64,000 nt of DNA. Source: G016234445 sp964438865. Its GTDB lineage: Bacteria > Chloroflexota > Dehalococcoidia > Tepidiformales > Tepidiformaceae. Location of the stretch: contig CAYTMI010000001.1 of assembly GCA_964438865.1 (NCBI GenBank), forward strand, positions 186,001 through 250,000, read 5' to 3'. Each line of letters begins with the position of its first letter. The first letter of the stretch is position 1. A model generated the notes under the pieces. The model ran no database searches. It worked only from the letters and a program-made list of their open reading frames with translations, and was not told the origin of the DNA. The position numbers were made by a program, and so were the translations under genes. Shown here piece after piece: positions 9,383 to 16,853 of this stretch.

Positions 9383-11020
9383 TTAGCCGTCCCCAAGTTC
9401 AGCGATAGCGCCGTCACTATAGAGGATGCGGATGGCGCTGACCGCGTGGGGCACCGCCCTCGCCGCTGCCTCCGGCGAGAGCCCCTCGGCCAGGGCATCG
9501 AGGACCACGGCGACCGTCCGGCGACCGTCGATCAGGGCGGCGAGCCGGGCGACGAGGGGGCTGAGGGGTGCGCCTTCCGGGTGGGTGGCGGTCCTGAGCA
9601 CGTGGCTCATCACGAACTCCCCTTCGCCGATGACCGGGCGCTCTTCCAGGTGCGCGCCGTCGGCCAGCCGGGGGACGCACGCGAAGAACGCATCGGCGGG
9701 CGGTTGCGATGGCGGCAGCAGCGCCTCCAGCCGTGCGCGCCGCAGCAGCCGGTCCTCCTCCGCCCGCCGCACCGCTTCGACGAATTCGGCCGGGGCCTCG
9801 CCGTGATCCAACACCGCGCGTTCGTAGCCCTGTGGCGGCTGCCCGGCGACCGCCCGGACGAAGGCTTCCCGCGGCGTCAGGTCGTCCTCCGCCTCCAGCA
9901 TCCGCCGGACCTCCCAGAAGTAGGATTCGGTGGTGCGGTTGCTGGAATAGAACAGCCGCGCCATTTCGCGGAAGTGGCTGTACTGCTTCAAGTAGAGTTG
10001 TTCGTAGACCTTCGCCGCCGGCTCCTGCATCTCCGGGTGGCGGAGGGCGGTGGTGATGTAGGCGGAAGCGAGGACACCCGAGAGCAGCGCCAGGTGCACC
10101 CCCGACGAGAACAGCGGGTCGATGAAGCAGCCGGCGTCGCCGACCAGGATGTAGCCCTCGCCCACGAGCTGGCGGGAAGCGTACGACCAGTCGCGGATGA
10201 CGTGCGGGCCCGAAGCGACGGTGGTGTCCCGCAGCATCGCCGCGGTGCGGGGGGCCTGTGCGAACTGTTCGCGGAGGAAGACTTCGAGGCCAAGGCGGGC
10301 GATCTCCTGCTGGCCGAAGGCGCTATCGACGACCGCGCCCACGCTCGCCCAGCCGTTGTGGAGGGGGATCACCCAGACCCAGCCGTTGGCGTAGGCCTCA
10401 ATCAGGAGGTTGTTCTCGTCCGGGGCGGGCAGCCGCTCACCGCCGTCGAAGTAAGCGTAGACCGCGAGGTTGCGAAAATAGTCGTCCGTGCGGCGCAGCT
10501 TCAACGCGCGGCCAAGGAGTCCCGCCTGGCCGCTGGCGTCCACGACGAAGCGGGCAGCCACCGTGTCCCGTTCGCCCGTCACTTCGTTGACGAAGGAGAC
10601 CCCGGTCGCGCGGCCATCGTCGAAGGTCACCTCCAGGACGCGGTGCTCTTCGCGCACGTCGACCCCATGGGCACGGGCGTTGTCGAGCAGGATCTGGTCG
10701 AACTTCGCCCGCCAGACCTGGTAGGTGTGGGGATAGTCGCGGTTGGTTTCGCGGAAGTACCAGCTCCACGGCTCAGGGCTCGCGCCCCAGATCATCGTCG
10801 CGCCCCACTTGCGGAGGAAACCGGCCTCTTCGATGGCGGGGAGCACCCCCAGCTCTTCGAGGACGGGCATGCTCGCGGGCAGGAGCGACTCACCGATGTG
10901 TTCGCGCGGGAACCGCTCGCGTTCGAAGATGGCCACCCGCCATCCCTTCCGCGCGAGCATGGTGGCGACGGTGCTGCCGCCCGGGCCGCCACCGATGACC
11001 GCGACATCGACGTCCCTCAC
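9383..11020 (-). CDS. FAD-dependent halogenase-like oxidoreductase
   Basis: 545 residues. An FAD-binding Rossmann motif (AVIGGGPGGS) opens the protein, followed by the HIGESLLPASMPVLEELG signature of the tryptophan-halogenase/CmlS superfamily and a second FAD motif GDAGCFIDPLFSSGVHLA. Residues about 214-219 read WVWVIP, matching the WxWxIP motif taken as diagnostic of flavin-dependent halogenases as opposed to simple monooxygenases. The last ~130 residues form an extra domain, partly resembling a small winged-helix (VARLAALIDGRRTVA). The substrate is unknown. It sits downstream of a crotonase and a CoA-transferase, so a CoA- or carrier-bound substrate is possible. GTG start, weak ribosome site. 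Confidence 0.75.
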   Translation of the reverse strand: MRDVDVAVIGGGPGGSTVATMLARKGWRVAIFERERFPREHIGESLLPASMPVLEELGVLPAIEEAGFLRKWGATMIWGASPEPWSWYFRETNRDYPHTYQVWRAKFDQILLDNARAHGVDVREEHRVLEVTFDDGRATGVSFVNEVTGERDTVAARFVVDASGQAGLLGRALKLRRTDDYFRNLAVYAYFDGGERLPAPDENNLLIEAYANGWVWVIPLHNGWASVGAVVDSAFGQQEIARLGLEVFLREQFAQAPRTAAMLRDTTVASGPHVIRDWSYASRQLVGEGYILVGDAGCFIDPLFSSGVHLALLSGVLASAYITTALRHPEMQEPAAKVYEQLYLKQYSHFREMARLFYSSNRTTESYFWEVRRMLEAEDDLTPREAFVRAVAGQPPQGYERAVLDHGEAPAEFVEAVRRAEEDRLLRRARLEALLPPSQPPADAFFACVPRLADGAHLEERPVIGEGEFVMSHVLRTATHPEGAPLSPLVARLAALIDGRRTVAVVLDALAEGLSPEAAARAVPHAVSAIRILYSDGAIAELGDG

Positions 11021-11042
11021 TCCGGACGACCGCCTGCCTGGG

Positions 11043-11837
11043 TCACCGCCCCGTGAAGCGCGGGTCCCGCTTTTCCTGGAAGGCGTGGACGGCTTCGCGA
11101 TGGTCTTCCTTCGTCATCGAAGCCTCTTCCAGCGAAAGCGACAGCGGAAGCACCAGGTTCGACACGGCCTTGATGTACTTGTTCACCGCGATCTTGGTCG
11201 ACTGGACCGCATAGGGCGCACCCGCGGCCAGACGGCGGGCGAAAGCCATCGCCTCGGGCAGCGCCTCGCCCTCGTCGACGACCCGATTCACAAGCCCCAT
11301 CGCCATCGCTTCCTCGGCCGGGATCAGGTCGCCGGTCATCAGAAACTGCTTCGCGCGGTTGACGCCGATGAGGAGCGGCCAGATGACGGCGCCGCCGTCG
11401 CCGGCGGTGATCCCCATCTTCACGTGCGGGTCGCCGATCCGGGCGTTGCGGGCGGCAATGACGACGTCGGCGAGGAGGGCGACGGTGGCGCCGAGGCCAG
11501 CGGCAGCGCCATTCACGGCCGAGACCAGCGGCTTTTCAAGGTCGAGGAGGTTGTCCACGATCCGGCGGGCTTCCTGCATCATCGTCATGCCCGACTTCGG
11601 GGCCATGCTCGCGGCCCCGGAGAAGTCGCCGCCGGCGCAGAAGGCCCGGCCGGCGCCCGTGATCACGGCGGCGAGGACGTCGGCGTCGGCCTGCACGTCC
11701 AGCCAGATCTGCATGAGTTCCGAGTGCATGACGCCGTTGACCGCGTTCAGGCGCTCGGGACGATTGAGGGTGAGGACGGCGACGCCGTCGGCTCCCTTTT
11801 CGATGAGGATGGTTTCGTAGTTTTCCTGGCGGAGCAT
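11043..11837 (-). CDS. Enoyl-CoA hydratase/isomerase family protein
   Basis: 264 residues of crotonase fold. The oxyanion-hole segments are AFCAGGDFSG and AVNGAAAGLGATVALLADV, and the CoA-binding NRPERLNAV lies near the N-terminus. In the catalytic region IGDPHVKMGITAGDGGAVI the usual second glutamate is replaced by aspartate and the first by histidine. The exact chemistry (hydration, isomerisation or C-C cleavage) is therefore uncertain. A GGGAG site lies before ATG 11837, and a TATCAT box about 30 nt upstream gives it its own promoter. It lies between a family III CoA-transferase and a halogenase-like flavoprotein on the same strand. Confidence 0.88.
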   Translation of the reverse strand: MLRQENYETILIEKGADGVAVLTLNRPERLNAVNGVMHSELMQIWLDVQADADVLAAVITGAGRAFCAGGDFSGAASMAPKSGMTMMQEARRIVDNLLDLEKPLVSAVNGAAAGLGATVALLADVVIAARNARIGDPHVKMGITAGDGGAVIWPLLIGVNRAKQFLMTGDLIPAEEAMAMGLVNRVVDEGEALPEAMAFARRLAAGAPYAVQSTKIAVNKYIKAVSNLVLPLSLSLEEASMTKEDHREAVHAFQEKRDPRFTGR

Positions 11838-11912
11838 GGCAGTCTCCCGAATGGGTCTGCGCGCATGATAGCGGGTTCGGCGCCGCCCCTCAGCACCGAC
11901 GCCAGCGAGCGT

Positions 11913-13094
11913 CTACACCACGCCCGCCGTCTTCAACTCAGCGATGTCATCCCACGAATAGCCGAGCGCGAGGAGCACCTCTTCCGTGTGCTGGCCCAGT
12001 TCGGGGGCAACGTGCCTGGGCCCGACTTCGTTGACCGACATATAGATGGGCGACCCGACGACGCCGATTTCGCCGAGGTTCGGGTGTTCCAGGGTCGTCA
12101 CGTAGCGATTCGCGACCACCTGCGGCTCCTCCACCATCGCCGCGTAGTCGTTCACCGGGCCGCAGGGGATGTCGGCCGTCTTCAGGAGCGCCAGCCACTC
12201 CGCCCGCGGTTTCTTCGTGAAGGCCCCGTCGAGTTCTTTGAGCAGCCCGAGGCGGTTGCGATAACGGTCGCCCGGGGCGGCAAAGCGCTCATCGGTGACA
12301 AGGTCTTCGCGGCACAGCACCCGGCAGAGCCCGGGCCACCACTTCGGGTCGAGGAGTCCGATGGTCAGCCAGAGCCCGTCCGCCGCTTCGAAGTAGGTGA
12401 AGACGGGGTTGCTCCGCGCGGGCGTCTGGCCCTGGTGCATCCCCCGGAGGAAGCCCGTCACCTGCAGCGCCTGGAGCGCCACCTGCGAACCAAGCAGCGA
12501 CACGTCGACGTGCTGGCCGATGCCCTGCCGTTCGCGCGCCACCACCGCCGAGACCACCCCAAGGGCGAAGACCATCGCCCCCACCTGGTCGGCCATGCCC
12601 CCCATCACCCCCATCGGCGCGTGCCCGGGACCGCCGCCCTGGTTCACCATGATCCCGCCCATGCCCTGACCGATGATGTCGAAGGACGGCTCCGCCGCGC
12701 CCGGGCCGACGGGGCCGAACCCCGAGGCGCTGGCGGTGATGATCCGAGGGTTGATCGATTCCAGCTTCTCGTGCCCGAGGCCCAGGCGGTCCATCACGCC
12801 CGGCCGGAAGTTGTCCGTCACCACATCGATTTCGGGGATGAGCCTGTAGACGATCTCCTTGCCTTCCGGCTTGCGGACGTCGATCGTGATCGACCGCTTG
12901 TTGCGGTTGTGCGCTTCGAAGTAGGAACACCACCCGTCAGGCTGGAGGCCGAGGCTGCGGCCAAGGTCGCCGTTCGTCCGCTCCTCCACCTTGAGGACGT
13001 CGGCGCCGAGGTCGGACAGCATGACAGTGGCATAGGGGCCTTGCTGGTACCGGGTGAAATCGAGGATGCGGATGCCGTCGAGTGGTCCGGGCAT
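11913..13094 (-). CDS. CaiB/BaiF (family III) CoA-transferase
   Basis: 393 residues. It starts MPGPLDGIRILDFTRYQQGP, the standard family III opening. It carries LGADVLKVE, the ITIDVRKPEGK strand, RPGVMDRLGLGHE, the catalytic-Asp region in FDIIGQGMGG, and a C-terminal DIPCGPVNDYAAMVEEPQV. Family III enzymes exchange CoA between carboxylic acids through an aspartyl-CoA anhydride. AGGAG precedes ATG 13094 and TAGGAT is a probable -10. It is the first gene of the minus-strand run that ends with the MOSC protein. The acid substrate cannot be read from sequence. Confidence 0.9.
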   Translation of the reverse strand: MPGPLDGIRILDFTRYQQGPYATVMLSDLGADVLKVEERTNGDLGRSLGLQPDGWCSYFEAHNRNKRSITIDVRKPEGKEIVYRLIPEIDVVTDNFRPGVMDRLGLGHEKLESINPRIITASASGFGPVGPGAAEPSFDIIGQGMGGIMVNQGGGPGHAPMGVMGGMADQVGAMVFALGVVSAVVARERQGIGQHVDVSLLGSQVALQALQVTGFLRGMHQGQTPARSNPVFTYFEAADGLWLTIGLLDPKWWPGLCRVLCREDLVTDERFAAPGDRYRNRLGLLKELDGAFTKKPRAEWLALLKTADIPCGPVNDYAAMVEEPQVVANRYVTTLEHPNLGEIGVVGSPIYMSVNEVGPRHVAPELGQHTEEVLLALGYSWDDIAELKTAGVV

Positions 13095-13195
13095 GGGTGG
13101 CTCCTTCGGGGGCAGGCAGGTGACCGCCCGATCCTAGCGGATCGCGGCAGCCGCGTGCAGAGGTAGCGGACGGCGAATGCGTAGAATGCCCACTC

Positions 13196-13954
13196 ATGAA
13201 GCTGCTCGTGCTCGGCAACAGCAACACGCACGGCTCCTTCCTGCCGCCCGGGGAACTCGCGTGGCCCCTCCTCGTCGCCCGGGAATGGGAGGCGTGCGTT
13301 CGGGAACCGGTCGAATGCGAAAACCGCACCTTCATGCCGATGGGGAGCCGCGCCGTTCCCTACGCCCGGAAGCTGGTCGATGAAACCGACCCTGAACTCG
13401 TGATCATCCCCCTGGTCGCCTACCACTGCGCCGTCGGTTGGGTGTCGTTGAAGGTTCACCAGCGCCTCGGGGATCGAGCCTTCCACTGGTACCGGGCCGT
13501 CGAAGGGCGCCTCACCCGCTCCCGGGCGCCGCTCGGAGGCCCCGGGAGCCCGCCGCGCTCGCTCGGCCGCCGTGCCCTCCGCCGGCTGGTCGGCACCGCG
13601 ACCCACACCACCGTGGACGACGTGATCGCCACCTACACGGAATTGCTCCACGAACTGGCGCGGGACGAAGGCCGCCATGTGCTCGTCGTTGGCGAGTCGC
13701 ACTACGGCGCCCACGTCCGGCGCGAGAACCCCGACCTGCCATTGATCATCGCGCGCATCGAGGATGCGATCCGTCCCATCGTCGAAGATCACCGCTTCCT
13801 CTGGACTGACGTCCACTCCGCCTACGAGGCCGGGCCCGGCACGGATGCCTGCCAGGTGGCCGACGGCATCCACGCCAACGGCATCGGCCATCGCATCTTC
13901 GCCGCGACAGTGCTCCACGCCCTGGGTCCAGTCCTCGCCGAAAGGGCACCCTAA
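13196..13954 (+). CDS. SGNH/GDSL-like hydrolase, copy 1
   Basis: 252 residues. Block I of the SGNH family appears as LLVLGNSNTHG with Ser9 as nucleophile, and block V as DGIHANGIGHRIF, supplying the Asp/His pair near residue 222. Lipases, esterases and carbohydrate deacetylases share this fold; no signal peptide is present, so it is probably cytoplasmic. A central basic segment (about 100-140) is rich in Arg, Gly and Pro. It is the first of two tandem copies. TAGAAT ends 8 nt before the ATG and there is no Shine-Dalgarno, so the mRNA is probably leaderless. Confidence 0.75.
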   Translation: MKLLVLGNSNTHGSFLPPGELAWPLLVAREWEACVREPVECENRTFMPMGSRAVPYARKLVDETDPELVIIPLVAYHCAVGWVSLKVHQRLGDRAFHWYRAVEGRLTRSRAPLGGPGSPPRSLGRRALRRLVGTATHTTVDDVIATYTELLHELARDEGRHVLVVGESHYGAHVRRENPDLPLIIARIEDAIRPIVEDHRFLWTDVHSAYEAGPGTDACQVADGIHANGIGHRIFAATVLHALGPVLAERAP

Positions 13955-14034
13955 CCCCCGGTATTCGCAAGCCGTTCCTCCTCCGGTAGTTAACCTCGGG
14001 CAAAGGCGTTGAATGTTGCGTAGCATCCCCACCC

Positions 14035-14793
14035 ATGAAGCTCCTCGTCCTCGGCAACAGCAATACGCACGGCGCCTACCTCCAGCCGGGGGAAACTGGA
14101 TGGCCCGTCCTTGTCGCCCGGGAGTGGGAGGCGCGTCTACACGAACCGGTCGAGTGCGAGAACCGGTCTTTCTTCCCCATGGGTAGTCGGGCCGTGCCCT
14201 ACGTCCGGAACCTGGTCGATGAAACCGACCCCGAACTCGTGATCATCCCCATGGAAGTCTACGTTTGTGCAGTCGGTTGGGTGTCATTGAAGGTGCGCCA
14301 GCGCCTCGGGGATCGAGCCTTCCGATGGTACCGGGCGGTCGAAGGGCGGCTCACCCGCTCTCATGCTCCGCTCGGAGGCGCGGGGAGCCCGCCGCGCTCG
14401 CTCGGCCGTCGCGCCCTCCGCCGGCTGGTCGGCGCGGCGACCCACACCACGATTGACGGCGTGATCGCCACTTACACGGAGCTGCTCCACGAACTGGCGC
14501 GGGACGAAGGCCGGCACGTGCTCGTCGTTGGCGGGACGCACTACGGCCCCCAGGTCCGGCGAGAGAACCCGGACCTGCCAGCGATCATCGCGCGCGTTGA
14601 GGGCGCGATCCGGCCGGTCATCGAAGAACACCGCTTCCTCTGGACGGACGTCCACCTCGCCTACGAGGCCGGGCCTGGCACGGATGCCTGCCAGGTGGCC
14701 GATGGTATCCACGCCAACGGCATCGGCCACCGCATCTTCGCGGCAACGGTGCTACAGGCCCTGGGTCCGGTCCTCGCCGAAAGCACCCCCTAA
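14035..14793 (+). CDS. SGNH/GDSL-like hydrolase, copy 2
   Basis: 252 residues, the same length as its upstream neighbour and highly similar along the whole length, including LLVLGNSNTHG (Ser9) and the DGIHANGIGHRIF block. It is a recent tandem duplication: the promoter box (TAGCAT, 8 nt before ATG) and the 3' flanking sequence are also duplicated. Differences cluster in residues 25-75 (for example MEVYVCAV in place of LVAYHCAV), which may reflect substrate divergence. Function beyond an SGNH hydrolase is not assignable. Confidence 0.75.
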   Translation: MKLLVLGNSNTHGAYLQPGETGWPVLVAREWEARLHEPVECENRSFFPMGSRAVPYVRNLVDETDPELVIIPMEVYVCAVGWVSLKVRQRLGDRAFRWYRAVEGRLTRSHAPLGGAGSPPRSLGRRALRRLVGAATHTTIDGVIATYTELLHELARDEGRHVLVVGGTHYGPQVRRENPDLPAIIARVEGAIRPVIEEHRFLWTDVHLAYEAGPGTDACQVADGIHANGIGHRIFAATVLQALGPVLAESTP

Positions 14794-14863
14794 CCGCCGG
14801 TATTCGCGACCACGCCTTCGTGACGTGTAGTCCGTTACCATCCCGAAGGGGTGTGGCGGCGGT

Positions 14864-14965
14864 CTAACCGTTCTCGGCGGGAGAAGCCCGGGTTGGCTCC
14901 ACAATGGCGACTACCGCCAGGGGCGTAGCCACAAGCGTCCCAAGCGCGACGTGCTTTGGCCTCAT
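14864..14965 (-). CDS. Small ORF consisting of little more than a signal peptide
   Basis: 33 codons. The ATG overlaps the stop of the upstream secreted-protein gene as ATGA, implying translational coupling. The product is MRPKHVALGTLVATPL followed by a short hydrophobic and Pro/Ala tail, i.e. a basic N-region and a hydrophobic core with almost no mature domain. It could be a small membrane peptide, or the 5' end of a truncated exported protein left beside the duplicated SGNH locus. No homology is recognised. Confidence 0.35.
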   Translation of the reverse strand: MRPKHVALGTLVATPLAVVAIVEPTRASPAENG

Positions 14966-15711
14966 TGCTCGAACCTGCGGTCGATGTTTATAGAGGGGTG
15001 GGGAGCATAGACGACAATCCCCCGCGTTAGATCGACGTCGACGGTGATTGATTGCGCACGAACCTGCGGATCGGCAGAGTCCCCGCCGACCCCGAAGCCA
15101 ACCAGCGCGCAAAAGTTGGTGGCGCAGCTTCCGACGCCAACCATATCCGCTACGAGACCTACGAAGTGGTTCTTGGTGAGCAAGGGTGCTACCAGTGGGT
15201 CGGCGGCCGCGATGTCGGCGGCCTGCTTCTTCAGTGCGGGCGTGAGCCAGGGCCGGCCCGGCCCTTCCTCCAGCTTCAGCACGCGCGCCGAGCCCCGCTC
15301 TAGCGTCACCGAAATCACGAACCGCCCGTCCCAATCGTAAAACACGAGTTCAGCACAACTGTCACCGAGGCAGGGACCGTTCTTTGGACTGCCATTGTCC
15401 AGGCGGCCGGCAACGACATTCGCCCAGAGCAACTCCAGGCGGCTCGAAGTCCGCGCCCGTGCCGCCAGTTCGGGTTCGGCGAGCGCGGCGGCCTTCAGCG
15501 GCCCAACCTCGTCCTTCGGCAGGCTGCCCTCGACCTCCTCCTCCGCCTGCACCGCGGCCTCGGCGGGCGTCAGGTTGTCGGGCTCCTGCACCTGGCCGGG
15601 GGTCTCTGTCTGTGAGGAAGAGGCCACGTTTACGGCGGCCATGGTCAGCCCGCCAAGGAGCAGCGCCCCCATAGCGGCCGCGGGGAGAACTGTCGTCCTG
15701 GAGACGCGCAC
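14962..15711 (-). CDS. Predicted secreted protein of unknown function
   Basis: 249 residues from GTG 15711. A signal peptide (TTVLPAAAMGALLLGGLTMA) is followed by an acidic helical stretch rich in Glu/Ala (about 40-80). The globular domain has two cysteine pairs (CLGDSC and CATNFC) and a strand-rich part containing LVFYDWDGRFVISVTLE and a C-terminal ITVDVDLTRGIVVYAP. The spaced cysteines fit an oxidised extracytoplasmic fold. No family is recognised. The gene interrupts a series of SGNH-hydrolase repeats, with copies 1 and 2 upstream and a copy-3 remnant downstream, which suggests it arrived by insertion or rearrangement. Confidence 0.65.
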   Translation of the reverse strand: MRVSRTTVLPAAAMGALLLGGLTMAAVNVASSSQTETPGQVQEPDNLTPAEAAVQAEEEVEGSLPKDEVGPLKAAALAEPELAARARTSSRLELLWANVVAGRLDNGSPKNGPCLGDSCAELVFYDWDGRFVISVTLERGSARVLKLEEGPGRPWLTPALKKQAADIAAADPLVAPLLTKNHFVGLVADMVGVGSCATNFCALVGFGVGGDSADPQVRAQSITVDVDLTRGIVVYAPHPSINIDRRFEQ

Positions 15712-16049
15712 TGTACTTCACTCCGGCACGCCGGTGGGGCGCGCGCACAAGTTCCGTGGGGGCCTGCCAGCAGGGTATCACCGCCGTCAACATTGACGCC
15801 GGCAACCCCACCCGCCCACGCCGGCCGCTGATGGGTTTCCGCTGGCCGCATCCGCGAAAGCTTGCGCGCGTCGCTGCGGTGGCGGGGACAACCCGCGGGC
15901 GGCGGTCCTCGCCGAAAGCCCGCCCTAACCCCCGGTATTCGCAAGCCTTTCGTCCTGATGTATAGTCCGCCACATCCGGTAGTTAGCCTTGGGCAAAAGG
16001 GTTGCCATGGGCTAACCGCCACCCATCACGAAACGGAGGCAGCAGGCCT
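15712..16049. other. Intergenic region before the alpha/beta-hydrolase
   Basis: 338 bp without a supported gene. The right third is the SGNH-flank remnant at 15904-16013. A TATAGT box at 15961-15966 could be the -10 of the downstream hydrolase/LLM operon, giving a leader of roughly 80 nt. The part from 15712 to 15900 shows only weak, unconvincing similarity to the SGNH coding sequence. Confidence 0.5.
15904..16013 (+). repeat. Third copy of the SGNH-hydrolase 3' end and flank (remnant)
   Basis: From 15904 the sequence repeats the last ~20 bp of the SGNH coding region (GGTCCTCGCCGAAAG) and the non-coding flank after copy 1 (13931-14010), including a 25-bp identical stretch that starts CCCTAACCCCCGG. 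It then gives a TATAGTCCG segment as after copy 2 and a CCGGTAGTTA-x8-GGGCAAA segment as before copy 2. No open SGNH frame remains upstream of it. It marks either a deleted third paralogue or an ectopic copy of the duplication junction. Confidence 0.65.
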
Positions 16050-16841
16050 ATGGCGGCCGCGACCGAATCTTTCACCGACCAGGCTATCGAAGTGGCAGGC
16101 CTGAAGGTGCGGCTCATGCAGGGCGGGCGAGGTTCGCCTCTCGTGGTCCTGCACCATTCCACCGGCGGCCCCGGCTGGATCCCCCTCTACGAACGCCTCA
16201 GCGCCCGGTTCACCGTCGTCGCCCCCGACCTGCCCGGCTACGGCCAGTCCGAGCGCCCGGAATGGGCACGCGAGCCTCGCGACCTCGCAATCCTCATGAA
16301 CCAGGCGCTGGACCACCTCGGCCTCGACGGGGTCACGCTTGTGGGCCTCGGCTTCGGGGGCTTCGTCGCAGCCGAAATGGCGACGATGAACCCGTCCCGG
16401 CTCAAGTCCCTCGTCCTCGTCGGCGCCCCCGGGCTCCAGCCCGAAGAAGGCGAAATCGCCGACCAGATGATGGTCGACTACGAAGATTACGTGAAGGCCG
16501 GCTTCCGCGACGAAGCTGCCTACACCGCCGTCTTCGGCGAAAGCGCCGCCCCGGACATCAAGACGCTCTGGGATTTCAGCCGCGAAATGACCGCGCGCCT
16601 CACCTGGAAGCCCTACATGTTCAACCGCCGGCTCGCCCCCCTGCTCAAGGAAGTCCGCACGCCAACGCTGATTATCTGGGGCGAAAAAGACGCCGTGGTC
16701 CCGCCCGCCTGCGGCCGCCAGTACAAGCAGGCGCTTCCGAATGCCCGCCTCGAGGTCATCCCCGGCGCCGGGCACCTGGTCGAATTAGAAGAAGCTGACA
16801 CGGTGGCGAAACTCATCGCCGCCCACGCCGCGCAGGCCTGA
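16050..16841 (+). CDS. Alpha/beta-hydrolase fold protein lacking the serine nucleophile
   Basis: 263 residues. ATG 16050 follows GGAGG by 10 nt. Typical elements are VVLHHSTGGPGW (oxyanion loop), VVAPDLPGYGQSERP, a cap domain, LIIWGEKDAVVP (acid) and VIPGAGHLVELEE (His). The nucleophile elbow reads VGLGFGG (residues 98-104), where the family has GxSxG, so Gly101 occupies the serine position. The protein is either non-hydrolytic (lyase, cofactor-independent dioxygenase-like or a scaffold) or uses another residue. It is 12 nt upstream of an LLM flavin oxidoreductase and almost certainly co-transcribed with it. Confidence 0.85.
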   Translation: MAAATESFTDQAIEVAGLKVRLMQGGRGSPLVVLHHSTGGPGWIPLYERLSARFTVVAPDLPGYGQSERPEWAREPRDLAILMNQALDHLGLDGVTLVGLGFGGFVAAEMATMNPSRLKSLVLVGAPGLQPEEGEIADQMMVDYEDYVKAGFRDEAAYTAVFGESAAPDIKTLWDFSREMTARLTWKPYMFNRRLAPLLKEVRTPTLIIWGEKDAVVPPACGRQYKQALPNARLEVIPGAGHLVELEEADTVAKLIAAHAAQA

Positions 16842-16853
16842 GAGGAGAAACGC

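Noticed and set aside
15712..15900. Coding remnant of a third SGNH hydrolase upstream of 15904
   Set aside because: Only scattered weak matches to the SGNH 3' coding region are seen; the convincing similarity begins at 15904.
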